A stretch of 64,000 bases of DNA from contig CANTFK010000616.1 of assembly GCA_947646735.1 (NCBI GenBank), positions 1 through 64,000 of the forward strand. Direction: 5' to 3'. Below the pieces are notes generated by a model, which saw only the letters and a program-made list of their open reading frames with translations, made no database searches and had not been told where the DNA came from. The translations under genes and the position numbers were made by a program. This DNA comes from Peronospora farinosa. Its lineage: Eukaryota > Oomycota > Peronosporomycetes > Peronosporales > Peronosporaceae. This document shows, one piece after another, positions 31,501 to 43,387 of the stretch (its first letter is position 1; every line of letters begins with the position of its first letter).

Positions 31501-33042
31501 ATCCTGGAATCACTGAAGAAGATGATTGCAGCTTCATCATGCTTGCCGAACAGAAGCACGAATGCGGCACATGCTGCCGCGGCATCTCAATCTAGAGCTT
31601 CGACAGCAGCCGCCTTGGTGAAAAAAGCCAATCTTATCTTGTGCAGTGACGACGAGATGGATAATGATGACGATGACTATGATAACTACTCAGATAAAGC
31701 ATCGGATGATGACGATTGGGATCCGTCAGTAGTTAAGACAGCACCAGATACAAATGCCGTGGCAGAGCTGAAAGCTTTCGAAAGTGAGCTTCAAAAGGAG
31801 TATGCTGAGCAGTCTGAGTCCTGTCTCTCCGATGATTCAAAATTCCGTGCCGCGATCCGAAGCCTGTTTACTCCAACAGATGAGCTATGTGCCGGAATTA
31901 ATAGGCTTCGAGCGTCACTTAAGTACCGGGGAGCTGAACACAGAATAATCGTTCCCAATGTCACAGCGAATATTAAGATGGAGCGCCTTCAAGAAGGTAT
32001 CTTTGAAGTTCTTGTCGACGTCAACGACGTTATTCGCTTCAAGGCGTCGGAGAGAACAAAGTCTGGTGCTTGTAATGCTGCTGTCGACGGTGTGCTGAAC
32101 AAGCTGAACAAGATTCGATCGGTATGGGCGCAACTTCTTCATTTCCTAGACGTCAAATCTCTGTCTTACGTCTCGCCCATTGACTCTTTCCGAGACCTCA
32201 AGTTATCCGGCATCGCCAGTGTTCGTAACTGCTTTTCGTATGACGAAGAACCGATTCTTGGCTTTACTAACCTCAATAACATTTGTTGTTTGCGCTCTCA
32301 TCAGATTACAACTCAAGTAGAAGAGCCGTCTCGAGCATCATTCGGTCCTGATTCTCGCGCAAGTCCTGGTGTTCACTGCGTTGTACGAGTAGACGATCAT
32401 GTCTTGTGCCGAGCAACATGGAAAACAGAAGCGGAGGCTCGTCGTTTGGCCGAGTGGAGGGCTGCACAATTTTTGATTGATTTGATTGACTGTGGGCTTG
32501 ATTCGAAGCCACTCAAAACCGAAGATGAGAAGATGGAGATCGATGACGAATTATCAAGCGTCGGAAAAACCGTTGCTTGGTCATGCCTCATTCGGATCCA
32601 GGATGCATCTGATACTAGTAGGTTTCACGAATTTCCAGTGGATGCATTCTCATGCCATACTCGTAACGGAATGGTGCCTAAACATCTCCCAGATAGCCGC
32701 AGCATAGTGGTGACACAGCGTGGAGCTGTGAGAATGGAACGAATAGAGACCGAAGTTCGCAATCTTCACGATTCAGCAATGGCATTTTTCTGCATAGAGT
32801 CTGCGTATGATCACTGGAAATTTGTGCGACAATTGGTCCGTTATTCGGACAAAAGAAAGCGTATTGCACGTGTACTTGCGCTTTCCATTTCCCCCGAGTG
32901 TCCGTACAATATGTACCTGATTCCGCCAGGGGCATCCATAAACAGTGAGCACAACTCGTACTGGCCGGAAAAAGCGTTGCCTCGCTTTGGAATTGGGCGT
33001 AAGAATGTGGTTGGATTCTTGACAAAAAAGAGAATGGACTAA
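28524..33042 (+). CDS. Large protein with dsRBD-like repeats and a C-terminal SPOC-like domain (unrecognised family)
   Basis: Five exons join in phase: 28524-29804, 29864-30133, 30208-30942, 31026-31283 and 31369-33042, giving 1405 residues. I do not recognise the family. What can be seen: an N-terminal beta-rich then helical region (1-230), and a low-complexity part with a YTGYTGYTG run. Four stretches resemble double-stranded RNA-binding folds (near 428-480, 755-810, 1052-1095 and 1182-1222); the best are [19 protein letters not shown] followed by EIAKDKAV, and [20 protein letters not shown]. Two acidic disordered linkers lie between them. The C-terminus (about 1245-1400) has the SPOC pattern: a WSCLIRI strand, [10 protein letters not shown], an [12 protein letters not shown] helix and YLIPPG. 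An RNA- or chromatin-associated role is inference. Confidence 0.7.
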
Positions 33043-33394
33043 GTCATGCCATCGTAGACGAACAACAGCAGCAGCAGCAGAGAATGAAGACCCGAGGATT
33101 AAGCAAATGTAACAATTTGGCTTTACTAGTGCAATTGTCGTGTGTGATGCCTGCCTACCTATACGGATTTGAAGCAGGTTGTTGTCGTTACTATCGTCCG
33201 TTATGCTGAAATGCCGCGCGGATCATCTCAAGGTACTCAGTGTTATGACTTTCAAACCGATGCTGTCCTCATTCGCTAAGTATCTCACCTTCATGACGAT
33301 GTTAGGTGCAGTATCAAGAGCGAGACGTAAATCAGATAGGATGTTGAGGCTGTGTACTTGCTACAAAGTAGCTGCAAGCCAATCAAGGAATCAC
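33043..33394. other. Intergenic region with a short CAG repeat
   Basis: The 352 bp contain AACAGCAGCAGCAGCAGAG near 33063 and the 5' flank of the HD-domain gene. The HD frame is open back to 33179, so a longer N-terminus is possible there. Confidence 0.45.
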
Positions 33395-34374
33395 ATGACG
33401 ACATCTCGACTTGTGAAACGAATAGCAGCATTCGTGGAGCAGCAGCTCAAAAGTAACGACGCATCGCATGACTGGCACCACATTGAACGTGTCTGGACGG
33501 TGGCAAGGATGCTAGCAAAGGAGGAGGTGGGTGTCATTGCAGCTATGGATGCTCGGAGCTCTTGGGCTGGATGTTAATGGAAACCTTTTGATGCGAACAG
33601 CTCGTGCCCGAAGAAAATCTAGAGATTGTGGACCTGGCGGCACTGCTGCACGATCTCGATGACTGGAAGTACCAGAGCAACAAGGAAAAGCCTACGAAGC
33701 GGGCAGTGGCTATCCTGCAGTCGGAGAATGTACCAAGTGACAAGATCAAACGTGTGATGGACATTATCGACAGGATGGGGTTCAAAGAGGAGCTAGAAAG
33801 CCAAACCACGGGACGTTTCGTGCTGCTTGAAACTATTGTGGCAGCTACTAATGTCTTTGTTTGCTGTCTGAATCATCAGGAATCGTATTCTGTTGAGTAC
33901 GGCTGCGTCCAGGACGCCGACAGACTGGTATCTTGGTATCTATCAAGTAAATGCGAGAGGTGATGGAGCTCTTACGTCTTGTTTTTCGTGTAGGATGCGA
34001 TTGGAGCTGTTGGAATCGCTCGTTGTTTCACGTACGGAGGACACAAGCGGCGACCGCTCTATGATCCGAACGTACCTCCAATCGATAGCATGACGAAGGA
34101 GCAGTACATGGATCCGAACCGTCCCAGTACTACCATCAACCATTTCTACGAGGTACAGCACGTACTGCTTTCATAGATGTGCGAAACAGTTTGGTTCGAA
34201 CAGTTCTTGATGATCTTGTCATGTTGATATGATTGTGTGTGCATCGAGTAGAAACTCCTAAAGCTTCGTGGCATGATGAAGACCAAAGCAGGGAAGCGTT
34301 TGGCCGAAGAACGTCACACCTTTATGGAGACATTCCTGGATCAGTTCCACAAGGAGATCAGCGGCAGAGGATAG
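33395..34374 (+). CDS. HD-domain phosphohydrolase (spliced)
   Basis: A predicted metal-dependent hydrolase of the HD superfamily, of the small stand-alone type found in bacteria and eukaryotes. Exon 1 (33395-33526) has SHDWHHIERVW (first metal His). The next exon from 33601 has LLHDLDDWKY (the HD pair), and QDADRL then DAIGAVGIARCF supplies the final Asp. Later exons give GGHKRRPLYDP, INHFYE and the basic end KLLKLRGMMKTKAGKRLAEE; the stop is at 34372-34374. An intron at about 33816-33880 is likely but the frame also stays open through it. All four H...HD...D metal ligands are present, so activity is plausible. The substrate is unknown. Confidence 0.82.
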
Positions 34375-34551
34375 AGATATGTACATCAACAAACTCGTTT
34401 AAACTGTCATCAAGGCAAGCACAACAAGCTGCAAAGACACTTTGGATGTTTTTATCATCACTTTGGATGGTTTTCCCATGATTGCTAGGCTTCTGTATCT
34501 TGCTCAATAGTCATCCACAGTCAGTCATCCAAGCGCGTGACTGACTCGCTT

Positions 34552-35082
<531 letters not shown>

Positions 35083-35265
35083 CTAAAAAATGGGTACTTT
35101 TTGCCTTAACTTGTACGCAATAACCCCCAAAGTGGCCTAGTTTTCTGTCGTAGACTACCCGTGAAATCCGATTTCACAGGCTCCTTGTTTGCACACCACA
35201 CATTTGCTAATAATCACCCACATCAAAGACGACACAAGAGCCATAAGTTTTGTCCGTCCCGTAGC

Positions 35266-38200
35266 ATGGACAGCAGCACTACAGACACGACCGAACCACC
35301 ACGACCACCACCACTACAACAGCAGGATCGCGAGACAATAGACTCAATCTTTAGTGTATTGATAGTACCACCTCGTACTAAAACGAATGAGTCTGTACGT
35401 CTTGAGAGTATCAGTTCTTCCGACTCGGTCATGTCTTTACGTCAATTGATAGCTGAATTTCCAGCTCTTGCCTGTTATACGTGCTACCATTTGGAAGTTC
35501 AGAATCCTGTGGATGATACGTGGCAAGTGCTGAATGATTTTGTGGAATTAGGTGAGTACGAGACTGTAAAAGACGGTGTGACATTACGAATGGTACCCGA
35601 CACATATGACGCCCGTAAAGTACGAGCTCATGTCCGTCGCTTTCGTGACGTGCATAGCAATCCTCCTATTCCTCAAGTGGCAATTGAACGTGCAGCCATT
35701 CAATCTGAAACTGTGGAACAAGTGGAAGAAGTGACCGAGAGTAACGAGATGAAGGAGGAGAAACTCAAAGAAATTTCGGAACAACAGCTCAAACGATTGC
35801 GAGAGATTCATCACAAGCTTGAAGGAATTGAAGTACCTGTTTTGCCTGATCTTGTTGAGTTTTACTCTTTTCCAGGAGTAAAGGAGACAGAGCAGGAGCA
35901 TGTGGAAGTATCTACGAAGAGCAAAGACCAGAAGAAGAAAAAAGGAAAGAAAAACCAACCGAAACAAAAGTTGCAGCCGATTGAAATGAACCAGGTGAAG
36001 GACAAGGAAGAGCAGCTTGATGCTAAGCTCCCTGTGTGTGTTGAAAGCATTATCTTCTCGGGCTACAACCCTCCCCCAGGACCACGCAAATTGGCAGGTG
36101 ATCTGCTCTATCTGGAGGTAGTTGTCGCTGGTGACAATACACGCTACCATATTACGGCACATGTGAGTGGCTTTTACGTCAACCGCTCGACAGCTACCAA
36201 GTTTGACCCACAACCGCACAAAACGAATGCGGCCCATGCGCACCTGTTGGTAGATTTACTAACCACGGTGTCGCCGAAGTTCAAAGAGTCGTACGCTGCA
36301 CTTCTTGCCAAGGCTGCTTCTCTGGCCAAGGAAGGGCCTTCTTCAATTGAGTGGATGGTGGCTGCAGGCTCCAACCTGGGTGGCAAGTTGCCGTGGAACA
36401 CGCCTGCTTCCGCGATGGTAGAGCACAAGTACGACCTTAATCGTGCTGAGGATGAACTTTGCGCATCCTACGGCATGGACGAACGTGGTGTACTGCGGGA
36501 CTGGAACGAGGAGTACCAGTGCTGCCGTGAGTTGCCGACAGATACACTCAAGGAAGAGATTGTGCGCGCTCGTGTCATGTACAAGATCGTGGTAGAGTTT
36601 GTGGAAGCTGCAACACAGGGCGCGGTGGCTATCGTTGAGGGAAACATTCCTCCTATTAACCCCATGGACGACCAGAGTGCTCACGTCTACGTATTCAACA
36701 ACATTTTTTTCTCCATGTCCATCGATGGCAAGTCTATCAAGGATGCAGCGGGTGGTGAAGAGAATGCTTACTCGGCTGCTAACCGCGACTTGCAGGGTGT
36801 AAAGGCATTTAACGAGGCGGATGTTCGCGGTCTGCACACGCTGGCCACAACGGTCGTGGATTATCTTGGTGTCCGCGTCATTGCCCAAAGCCTCATCCCA
36901 GGCATTCTTATGGGAGATGCAGCCTCCAAGCTTGTGTACGGCTCTGTGGATTATGGGAAAACTATTGCAGCGAGTAGCAAGATGCACACGCTAATGCTCG
37001 AGGCAGGTACGAAACTGCACATCGCAGAGCGTAGCATCAAGCCACTTGGTAAAAGTGAAGAAGACCTGGCTGCTGAGAAGGAGCAAGAGGCTAATGGCGT
37101 TCTTCCCATGAGCGGTGGTGACGCAGGCACTGATGTAGCAACAATCTGTGGTGCAGTTGAAGCTAAAGGAATCCAAGGCTCTGATGGCCGTCTCTATGTC
37201 CTGGATCTTGTCCGTATTACCCCTAAGGACTGGACATTTTACAAAAACAGCGACGATGTTGAGAACACCGAGGAGAAGACGACCAATGCAGCTGAAGTAG
37301 ACGGGCTGTGCTTCACGCGTAATGATGAGGGTTATGTTGCTCTACTACGCCCGGAACTGGTCCATCTGTATTCGCTGTGGAAGCAGAATCAGGCTCGCCG
37401 CGCCAATCGTGAGGCTCGTAAGGCAGCAAAAGCGGAAGTTGAGAAAGAGAAAGAGGAAGATGATGTTAAGACTGACTCGGATAAGAAGGAGGATTGTACA
37501 TCTGAGAAGACAGAAGTGGAAGAGAATGAGCATAAGAAGGAGGTAGACGAAGAAGAGGAGACAGAGGAAGAGATTCCTCCGGTGGTGCTGAACCCGAACG
37601 TCTTCATGGAGTATACAGCTTCAACTGATGCAGAACAGCTCAAAACTGACGAGGCGGCCGCAAAAGATACCGCAGAGTATCTGCAAAAGATCGTTGTACC
37701 GGCTTTTGTTGCTGACGTTCGACGCGGTGCAATTGCCCCTGCTGACGGCTATGCTCTCACGCAGCTGATGCACTCCTGCGGTATCAACATGCGCTACCTA
37801 GGCCGTCTGGCATCACTTGCCAAGAAGCTCGAGGCAATAAGCGGAATATCCAAATATTTGCTCGAGCTGGTTGAAGTGGAAATGATCTCGCGCGTAGCTA
37901 AGCACATTCTGGCTGACGTCTTGAACTCTAACGACACCATCCGTGCTGCCCCTGGATCGGCGATTGTGAAGCTCCTAAATGGCATCCTCGGGTCGGCTTC
38001 AGGAAACACGAATATCGTGGATACAAATGATAACGACGACGCTACGATAACAACCTCTTTATTGGATCCCAAGTCACTGTGGACGTGCATTGACAACAAA
38101 ATTAAGGCCCGATTTGACTACAAGTTGGCTCTTTGGGGTCCTGGGCGCGACAAATCAAGTGGTGAGGATGCCGCGTTTCCTGTTGGCCGTGTAAACAAGA

Positions 38201-39186
38201 CGGTCATGCTGCGGCGTCTGTGCCAGCGTCTGGGCTTGCGTGTAAAAAGCCGTAACTACAAGTTTTCGTCATCTTCGCCGATCAATCTGGACGACATCAC
38301 TGGTGTTGTGCCTGTTGTAAAGACCTCACTACCTGCTCACCCGTTGGCACAGGCTAAGAAACTCCTTGAGCGTGGACGCTTGCACTTGAGTCAGGGCGCC
38401 CTCTCCAGTGCGTATGAGTTTCTTCAGGAAGCGTCGTCACTACTTTTCCAAGTGTGTGGTGCAGCTCACGAGGATGCAGCTCTCTGCAGCTCATCGCTCG
38501 CTACTGTCCTCTACCACGCTGGTGACGTTGCTGGTGCTATTGCTCAGCAGCAGCGAGCGCTTGCTTTATACATACAACTCCAGGGTGCTGACTACCATGA
38601 CACTGCATACGCGCACGCAAACTTAGCACTATTCCTGCATGCGAACGCCCAAACGGACCTGGCGGTGCCGCACATCCGCCGAGCCATTTACCTGCTGGAG
38701 TTTTGCTGTGGTCCTCACTTCCCGGAGATTAGCTCGCTATACTTCAAGATGGGTATGATGTGCCAAGACGTCGGGCAGATTTCGCTCGCTCTGATGTGTC
38801 ACCGTGAATCGCTTCGCCGCGGCGAATTTGATCGCAACCAGGCGGCCAACACGCTTCACCAAATGGCCCTGGCATGCAGCCTGGCTGGCGGATACCGTGA
38901 GGCTCTCGCCTACGAGAAGAAGGTGTACTCGCTCTTTAAAGAGGCATTTGGTGATGAGGATCCGCGCGTGGTCGAGTCTGCCAAGTTTATGGCCAAGTTC
39001 ACGGAGAAGGCTGTGGAGGGTGCTAAGGGCCGTCGGGAAGTGGATGCCGCAGCGGCGGCCGATGCCATTGCCAATCAACTGCTCGGAGAACTTGAGATCA
39101 AGACGGGGGCCGATCAAGACGCTGGATCACCGCCTGCCGTTAAAAAGAAAACGCGAAAGTCCAAAAGCGGCGGCAAGAAACACTAG
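35266..39186 (+). CDS. CLU: CLU, clustered mitochondria protein homolog
   Basis: A large cytosolic protein that binds mRNAs for mitochondrial proteins and keeps mitochondria dispersed. The 1306-residue protein starts MDSSTTDTTEPPRPPP; the frame continues upstream only through a GTG. An N-terminal ubiquitin-like CLU_N region (about 40-145) has LRQLIAEFPALACYT. Next come a Lys/Glu linker with KKKKGKKNQPK, the CLU domain (about 330-600, with DLNRAEDELCASYG), the eIF3-p135 region with DGRLYVLDLVRITP, an acidic coiled linker, and tetratricopeptide repeats (about 1020-1220, with GDVAGAIAQQQRALALY). The end is basic (KKKTRKSKSGGKKH). Length and order match the family. A single uninterrupted exon. 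Confidence 0.94.
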   Translation: MDSSTTDTTEPPRPPPLQQQDRETIDSIFSVLIVPPRTKTNESVRLESISSSDSVMSLRQLIAEFPALACYTCYHLEVQNPVDDTWQVLNDFVELGEYETVKDGVTLRMVPDTYDARKVRAHVRRFRDVHSNPPIPQVAIERAAIQSETVEQVEEVTESNEMKEEKLKEISEQQLKRLREIHHKLEGIEVPVLPDLVEFYSFPGVKETEQEHVEVSTKSKDQKKKKGKKNQPKQKLQPIEMNQVKDKEEQLDAKLPVCVESIIFSGYNPPPGPRKLAGDLLYLEVVVAGDNTRYHITAHVSGFYVNRSTATKFDPQPHKTNAAHAHLLVDLLTTVSPKFKESYAALLAKAASLAKEGPSSIEWMVAAGSNLGGKLPWNTPASAMVEHKYDLNRAEDELCASYGMDERGVLRDWNEEYQCCRELPTDTLKEEIVRARVMYKIVVEFVEAATQGAVAIVEGNIPPINPMDDQSAHVYVFNNIFFSMSIDGKSIKDAAGGEENAYSAANRDLQGVKAFNEADVRGLHTLATTVVDYLGVRVIAQSLIPGILMGDAASKLVYGSVDYGKTIAASSKMHTLMLEAGTKLHIAERSIKPLGKSEEDLAAEKEQEANGVLPMSGGDAGTDVATICGAVEAKGIQGSDGRLYVLDLVRITPKDWTFYKNSDDVENTEEKTTNAAEVDGLCFTRNDEGYVALLRPELVHLYSLWKQNQARRANREARKAAKAEVEKEKEEDDVKTDSDKKEDCTSEKTEVEENEHKKEVDEEEETEEEIPPVVLNPNVFMEYTASTDAEQLKTDEAAAKDTAEYLQKIVVPAFVADVRRGAIAPADGYALTQLMHSCGINMRYLGRLASLAKKLEAISGISKYLLELVEVEMISRVAKHILADVLNSNDTIRAAPGSAIVKLLNGILGSASGNTNIVDTNDNDDATITTSLLDPKSLWTCIDNKIKARFDYKLALWGPGRDKSSGEDAAFPVGRVNKTVMLRRLCQRLGLRVKSRNYKFSSSSPINLDDITGVVPVVKTSLPAHPLAQAKKLLERGRLHLSQGALSSAYEFLQEASSLLFQVCGAAHEDAALCSSSLATVLYHAGDVAGAIAQQQRALALYIQLQGADYHDTAYAHANLALFLHANAQTDLAVPHIRRAIYLLEFCCGPHFPEISSLYFKMGMMCQDVGQISLALMCHRESLRRGEFDRNQAANTLHQMALACSLAGGYREALAYEKKVYSLFKEAFGDEDPRVVESAKFMAKFTEKAVEGAKGRREVDAAAAADAIANQLLGELEIKTGADQDAGSPPAVKKKTRKSKSGGKKH

Positions 39187-39313
39187 TCATGCTCATTGTG
39201 GCTGTTCGTCTGTAGGAGAGAAAGCAATGGGAGAAAGATGACAGAATTGATAGACAGCGCTCGGCATACTTGTTGTTGCTCTCACATGCTGAACCAAGTC
39301 TTATACCTCCTGG

Positions 39314-41086
39314 TCAAAGTCTGTAGAGATCGATCGAGCTGTCCGGCGTCTTCTTTTCGTTCGCTCGCCATTCGTGCATTATCTTTCGCAATTTCGTAAC
39401 GAGCAAGTCCACCTCACTTCGCTTCATGCCCAATGCACAGGCAAATGTGACGTACGCCACGGGGAACTCGTCGTAATGTGCTCCAAAGGAGATAAATTCG
39501 TGCCCCGCAATAGTCTTGCAATCGAGACATGATACCACCCTGAATCACCATGCATGTCAAAATGAGACTATCTCTGCCTGTAAATATGCCATGAAACTCA
39601 CCTAGCGCCAGATACCCCACGTGAAAAGAGCATTGCACCAAGTAATGTCAGCCGCCGCGATTTCTCTTGTCTATCCTCAACTTCGGAGCAGAATGTCGCT
39701 AGTGTCAGTGCAAACGAGATCTATGCATATGCACATCGCAGTAAACAATAAGTAACCACAGGACCCATGTCCACCTAGCTTGTTTTTTTTCTTCATGCCT
39801 ACCTCATTGCTGGAAACGTGTAGCACACGCTCACCCTCCTCCATTGCGACTATCTCGAGCTTCTCACGCATATAAGCTGCGAGATGTTTGCGCTCTTCCA
39901 GCAGCCGTCGATATTCATTCTTCCCCTGGAAACATATCGGATCAAGCACAATTAGATGTTGTAACTTGTCGTGACTGACTTAGCACTGAACGAACCATTT
40001 GAAGCATCGTGATAAAAAAATCGAGCATCGGGGTGGCGCTGGCACGTCCAGGGTAGAGTTTTGCTACGTTGTCAATGACTTCACGGGACGTCGAGCAGAC
40101 AATTGCTCCACCCACGGGTACCAAGAAATTCTTGTCAAGACTTTGTACGACAGCATCCACCCGCCCCGTGCGCATAGCTGTTTCAATTTGGTGAACGCAT
40201 GTCGATGCCTGGACACCATACGCATTATTGATCACATGTGCTTTCAACAACAACAACAACAACAATAGGGAGCATATCTCGTCAGCTATCACACAGTCAA
40301 GCAAACATGTATCGGTACCTGTTTACCAATTCCTCGTTCCAGACAAAGCTTGGCAATCTCTTTTACACGATCATACGCCCGTGGAGCAAAGCAGCTCGTA
40401 GTGCTACTCACAGCTAGAATGTTTTCACTCCCGTATTCATCCATCAAGGCTGCCATCCCTACCAAGTCTGTCTTCAAGTATCCACCCGAGTTGCCATCTT
40501 CCTCTACTAAAACATTTGCCAGCACTAGTGGGGTCAGTCCAGCCGCCAAAATGGACTTGAAGCACGACTTCTGGTCAATCCGAGGCCAGATGACGTAGCG
40601 TGCATTGGGCTTCAAATTCTTGAGGTGCAGCAGCACGAGCATGAGAGACATGCCTGTTGCCACAGGAAGCACCAATGCTGCTTTTACGGCTCGCATTCCA
40701 GCAAGATGAAGCACATCCTTGGCTAAAGCGTTGGCCAGCTGCACTATGAGCGACGATCCAGCAGCTTTCGGCTGCACCGCCGCCACATCTCCTGATCTTC
40801 CCACGCCATGTGCCAAGCCAAAGTGACGACGAGCTACCAACGGAGAAAATACACGCGCCTCTCGCTCACCAGCCCCTGCACTGCCTTGAAAATTGTTGCT
40901 GTCCATAGCCGAGAGTGTCTGCAATAGCATTTCCACGCTGGCATTGTCCCAACCTTCGTCAGGGAGACGACGCTGAGCCAACAATGTCGTTATTAGCTTC
41001 TCACGCGAGCGAATTGCAGTCATACCCTGCTGCACATAAGTCGACGGCACCAATTGCTCTGCCAGCGATGCATTCTTGGCATTCAT
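39314..41086 (-). CDS. SEPSECS: O-phosphoseryl-tRNA(Sec) selenium transferase, SepSecS (spliced)
   Basis: A PLP enzyme converting phosphoseryl-tRNA(Sec) to selenocysteinyl-tRNA(Sec), the last step of selenocysteine formation. Exon 1 (from 41086) has MDSNNFQGSAGAGERE, HGVGRSGDVAAVQPKAAGSS, VLPVATGMSL, WPRIDQKSCFKS and STTSCFAPR. Exon 2 has HVINNAYGVQ and the PLP lysine in QSLDKNFLVPVGG, then YPGRASATP. Smaller exons carry NEYRRLLEERKHL, LTLLGAMLF and, in the last, HEFISFGAHYDEFPVAYV and LGMKRSEVDLL. At least four introns are inferred; the first begins GTAAAC and contains a (CAA)n run near 40245. The last exon matches the family end but is shorter. Confidence 0.93.
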
Positions 41087-41331
41087 TCTCCCAGAAATAA
41101 TGAATATCTAGACCACAACAAATCCAATGAACGTGCAGCGATGACCGTGCAAAGTGTCACTGATACGAGATAATGCTTTCAAGTAGTCTAGCCAGGATAA
41201 AAAGCAAATGGAGAAATACATTTGCAAAGTATTATCTCCTGGTGTTTGACAGAATTCTTCCTGCTTTGCATCCACTGAGTCACTAGAAAATCGCAATCCG
41301 TTAGTGTCTAACTCGTCATTCCTAATGGGAA

Positions 41332-43387
41332 TTAGTTTTGGCCAAACTGAAACATAGTAGGCTGGTCGGCGGATGTACCAAATTGGAACTGCTCTGCGTT
41401 CGCATTCGTGTCGGGCGCTAGGCTATCTTCCGCATCCTCGTCGCCATTGAAGTATGTTTCCACAATCTTCAAGGACTTTATGTAAATGTCTGTAACCACA
41501 TTTATCGATCGTAAGAATTCGCTCAAAGTAAACAATTATGCCCCATGAGAAACGCATCGGAAGTATCTTACCTTCGTTGACGTGGTACTGCAGAGCCTGG
41601 ATCTTGGTCACACCGTCCGCTTCGTCAATCATCGTTGCAATGTCGTTGATATCGTTAGTCTTCTGCTGCTCACCTGCACGCAAAATGTTCTCGAGCCCCT
41701 CCAAAGCCACGATCACAACCTTCGCGTCCTTTACCTCCAGCAAATCGCACAAAGGCTTAATGCACCCTAGATAAAACACAACGACCAGCATTAGCAATGC
41801 CACGCCACAGGTCGTAAGAAGTAACGCAATCAATGCCATTACACTAACCAAGACTGACAAGATGCATGATCTGTTCCGCCGAGCCACCAGACGTGGCATT
41901 CGACACAGCCCATGCAGCTTCCTTGCGGATATCAAACTCAGCCGTGGATAGAAAACCAATCAGGGACGGGAAAATGTCGGAATCCATAATAAACTGGATC
42001 TGTTCCCGATTGCCAGCCGTGATGTTAGACAGTGTCCAGCACGCCTCCTTTCGAATGCCCTTCTTGGGACTTTCCAAAAGAGCGCGCAGACACGGTAACG
42101 CGTTCAGATTGATAATGACCTGCGTCTGCAGGTCGTCACCAGTCACGATGTTGCCGACCGTTCGCAGGGCAGGCGTCTGCACGGAAGGGGAGTGATGCAT
42201 CAGTAACTCCACAATTCGCCGACACACACCAGCTTCCACCACAGCCTGAATCTTTTCGTTCGAGCCATCCGAAAGGTACGACAAAGCCCAGCATGCATCC
42301 GTCAACACTTCCTCGTCGTGCGTGTAAATGAGCTGGCCCAGAGTTGGGAGCGCGGGCGCCACGAGATCAAACTGTGGCTGAGGCTTGCCTCGGCAAAAGT
42401 TGGACAGCGTCCACGTAGCATTACGAAGCATTGTAGGCTTCGAATGCTCTGTCAGTTGATGCATGAGCGGGCGCAACGCACCGCAACGCAGAACCATGTC
42501 ACGACACTCAATAGAGTCACCGGCAATGTTACCAAGAGCCCACACAGCCTGCTCACGCACATCATCGTTTGTCGACAGCAATAGCTGGCAGAAGATAGGC
42601 ACCGCTCCGTGATTAATCACAACCTCGGTATCCGCAGAAGTACCCGAAGCAATGTTCGTCAGAGCCCAGGCAGCCTCAAACTGCAACGTGGGAAAGTCCT
42701 CCCGGTGAAGTAATTGCACAAAGATTGGAACAACACCCGTGTTAATCACTTCCATGATAGGCGGATTACGCTCTAAAAGACAGTAAAACACACACATTAA
42801 TCCCTCTAGTTTCTTCCCATCCAATAGTCCCACACGGCGTATTCCAATTGCTTACCAATTGACAACAGTTTACGAAACTTGGTCACCGCATCAAGTTGTA
42901 CGGCAGCGTCACTCGATCGCACACCTTCCACCATCTGTGGGAGCTCCAACAGCTACATCACACACACAAAAAGTCAATATAAACCCTCCCATACATCATC
43001 GTAACAATCCTATACCCGCTGCTGCAGCGTCAACTCTCCAGCAGCGTCTCCTGTAGCCGGTGTTGCTGTCGATTCATTGTCCACAGGTGTCTATACAGTA
43101 TTTACAATGAAACAGCAATCAGTCTTTCCCCCTGTATTCATTCTCCGCTATTCTACACGTTCTTCAAGACTGTCAAAAGACATCAAAAACTCTTGTTTCG
43201 CATAAATCCTTGCAATCTCTGCTGTCTCGTGTCGTACCATACGACGACGCTGGTTCATACGATCCTCTTTGATAGTTTTACGAATTTGCACAGTCGTTTC
43301 CATGCGATTACGACGTGATTCATCGGCATCAATTCCCTTTTTGAATAAATTCTTACGCTCTGGTGCTTTTCCTGCAGGGAGTGACAT
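41332..43387 (-). CDS. Importin subunit alpha (karyopherin alpha, spliced)
   Basis: The adaptor that binds nuclear localisation signals and importin beta. Exon 1 (43387 to about 43153) encodes the importin-beta-binding domain, rich in Arg/Lys ([19 protein letters not shown]). Two short exons carry the linker and [20 protein letters not shown]. The large exon (about 42774-41850) holds most of the ten ARM repeats with the Trp-Asn array ([55 protein letters not shown]). The last exons have [20 protein letters not shown] and an acidic end with EQFQFG and MFQFGQN. About 530 residues in total, the usual length. Confidence 0.94.

Noticed and set aside
35161..35265. 35-residue N-terminal extension of CLU
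   Set aside because: It begins at a GTG codon; the first ATG in frame is 35266 and fits the family start.
35584..36243. 219-codon Phe/Leu-rich ORF antisense to CLU
   Set aside because: Its composition is the reverse complement of Lys/Glu-rich CLU codons; CLU itself is unambiguous.
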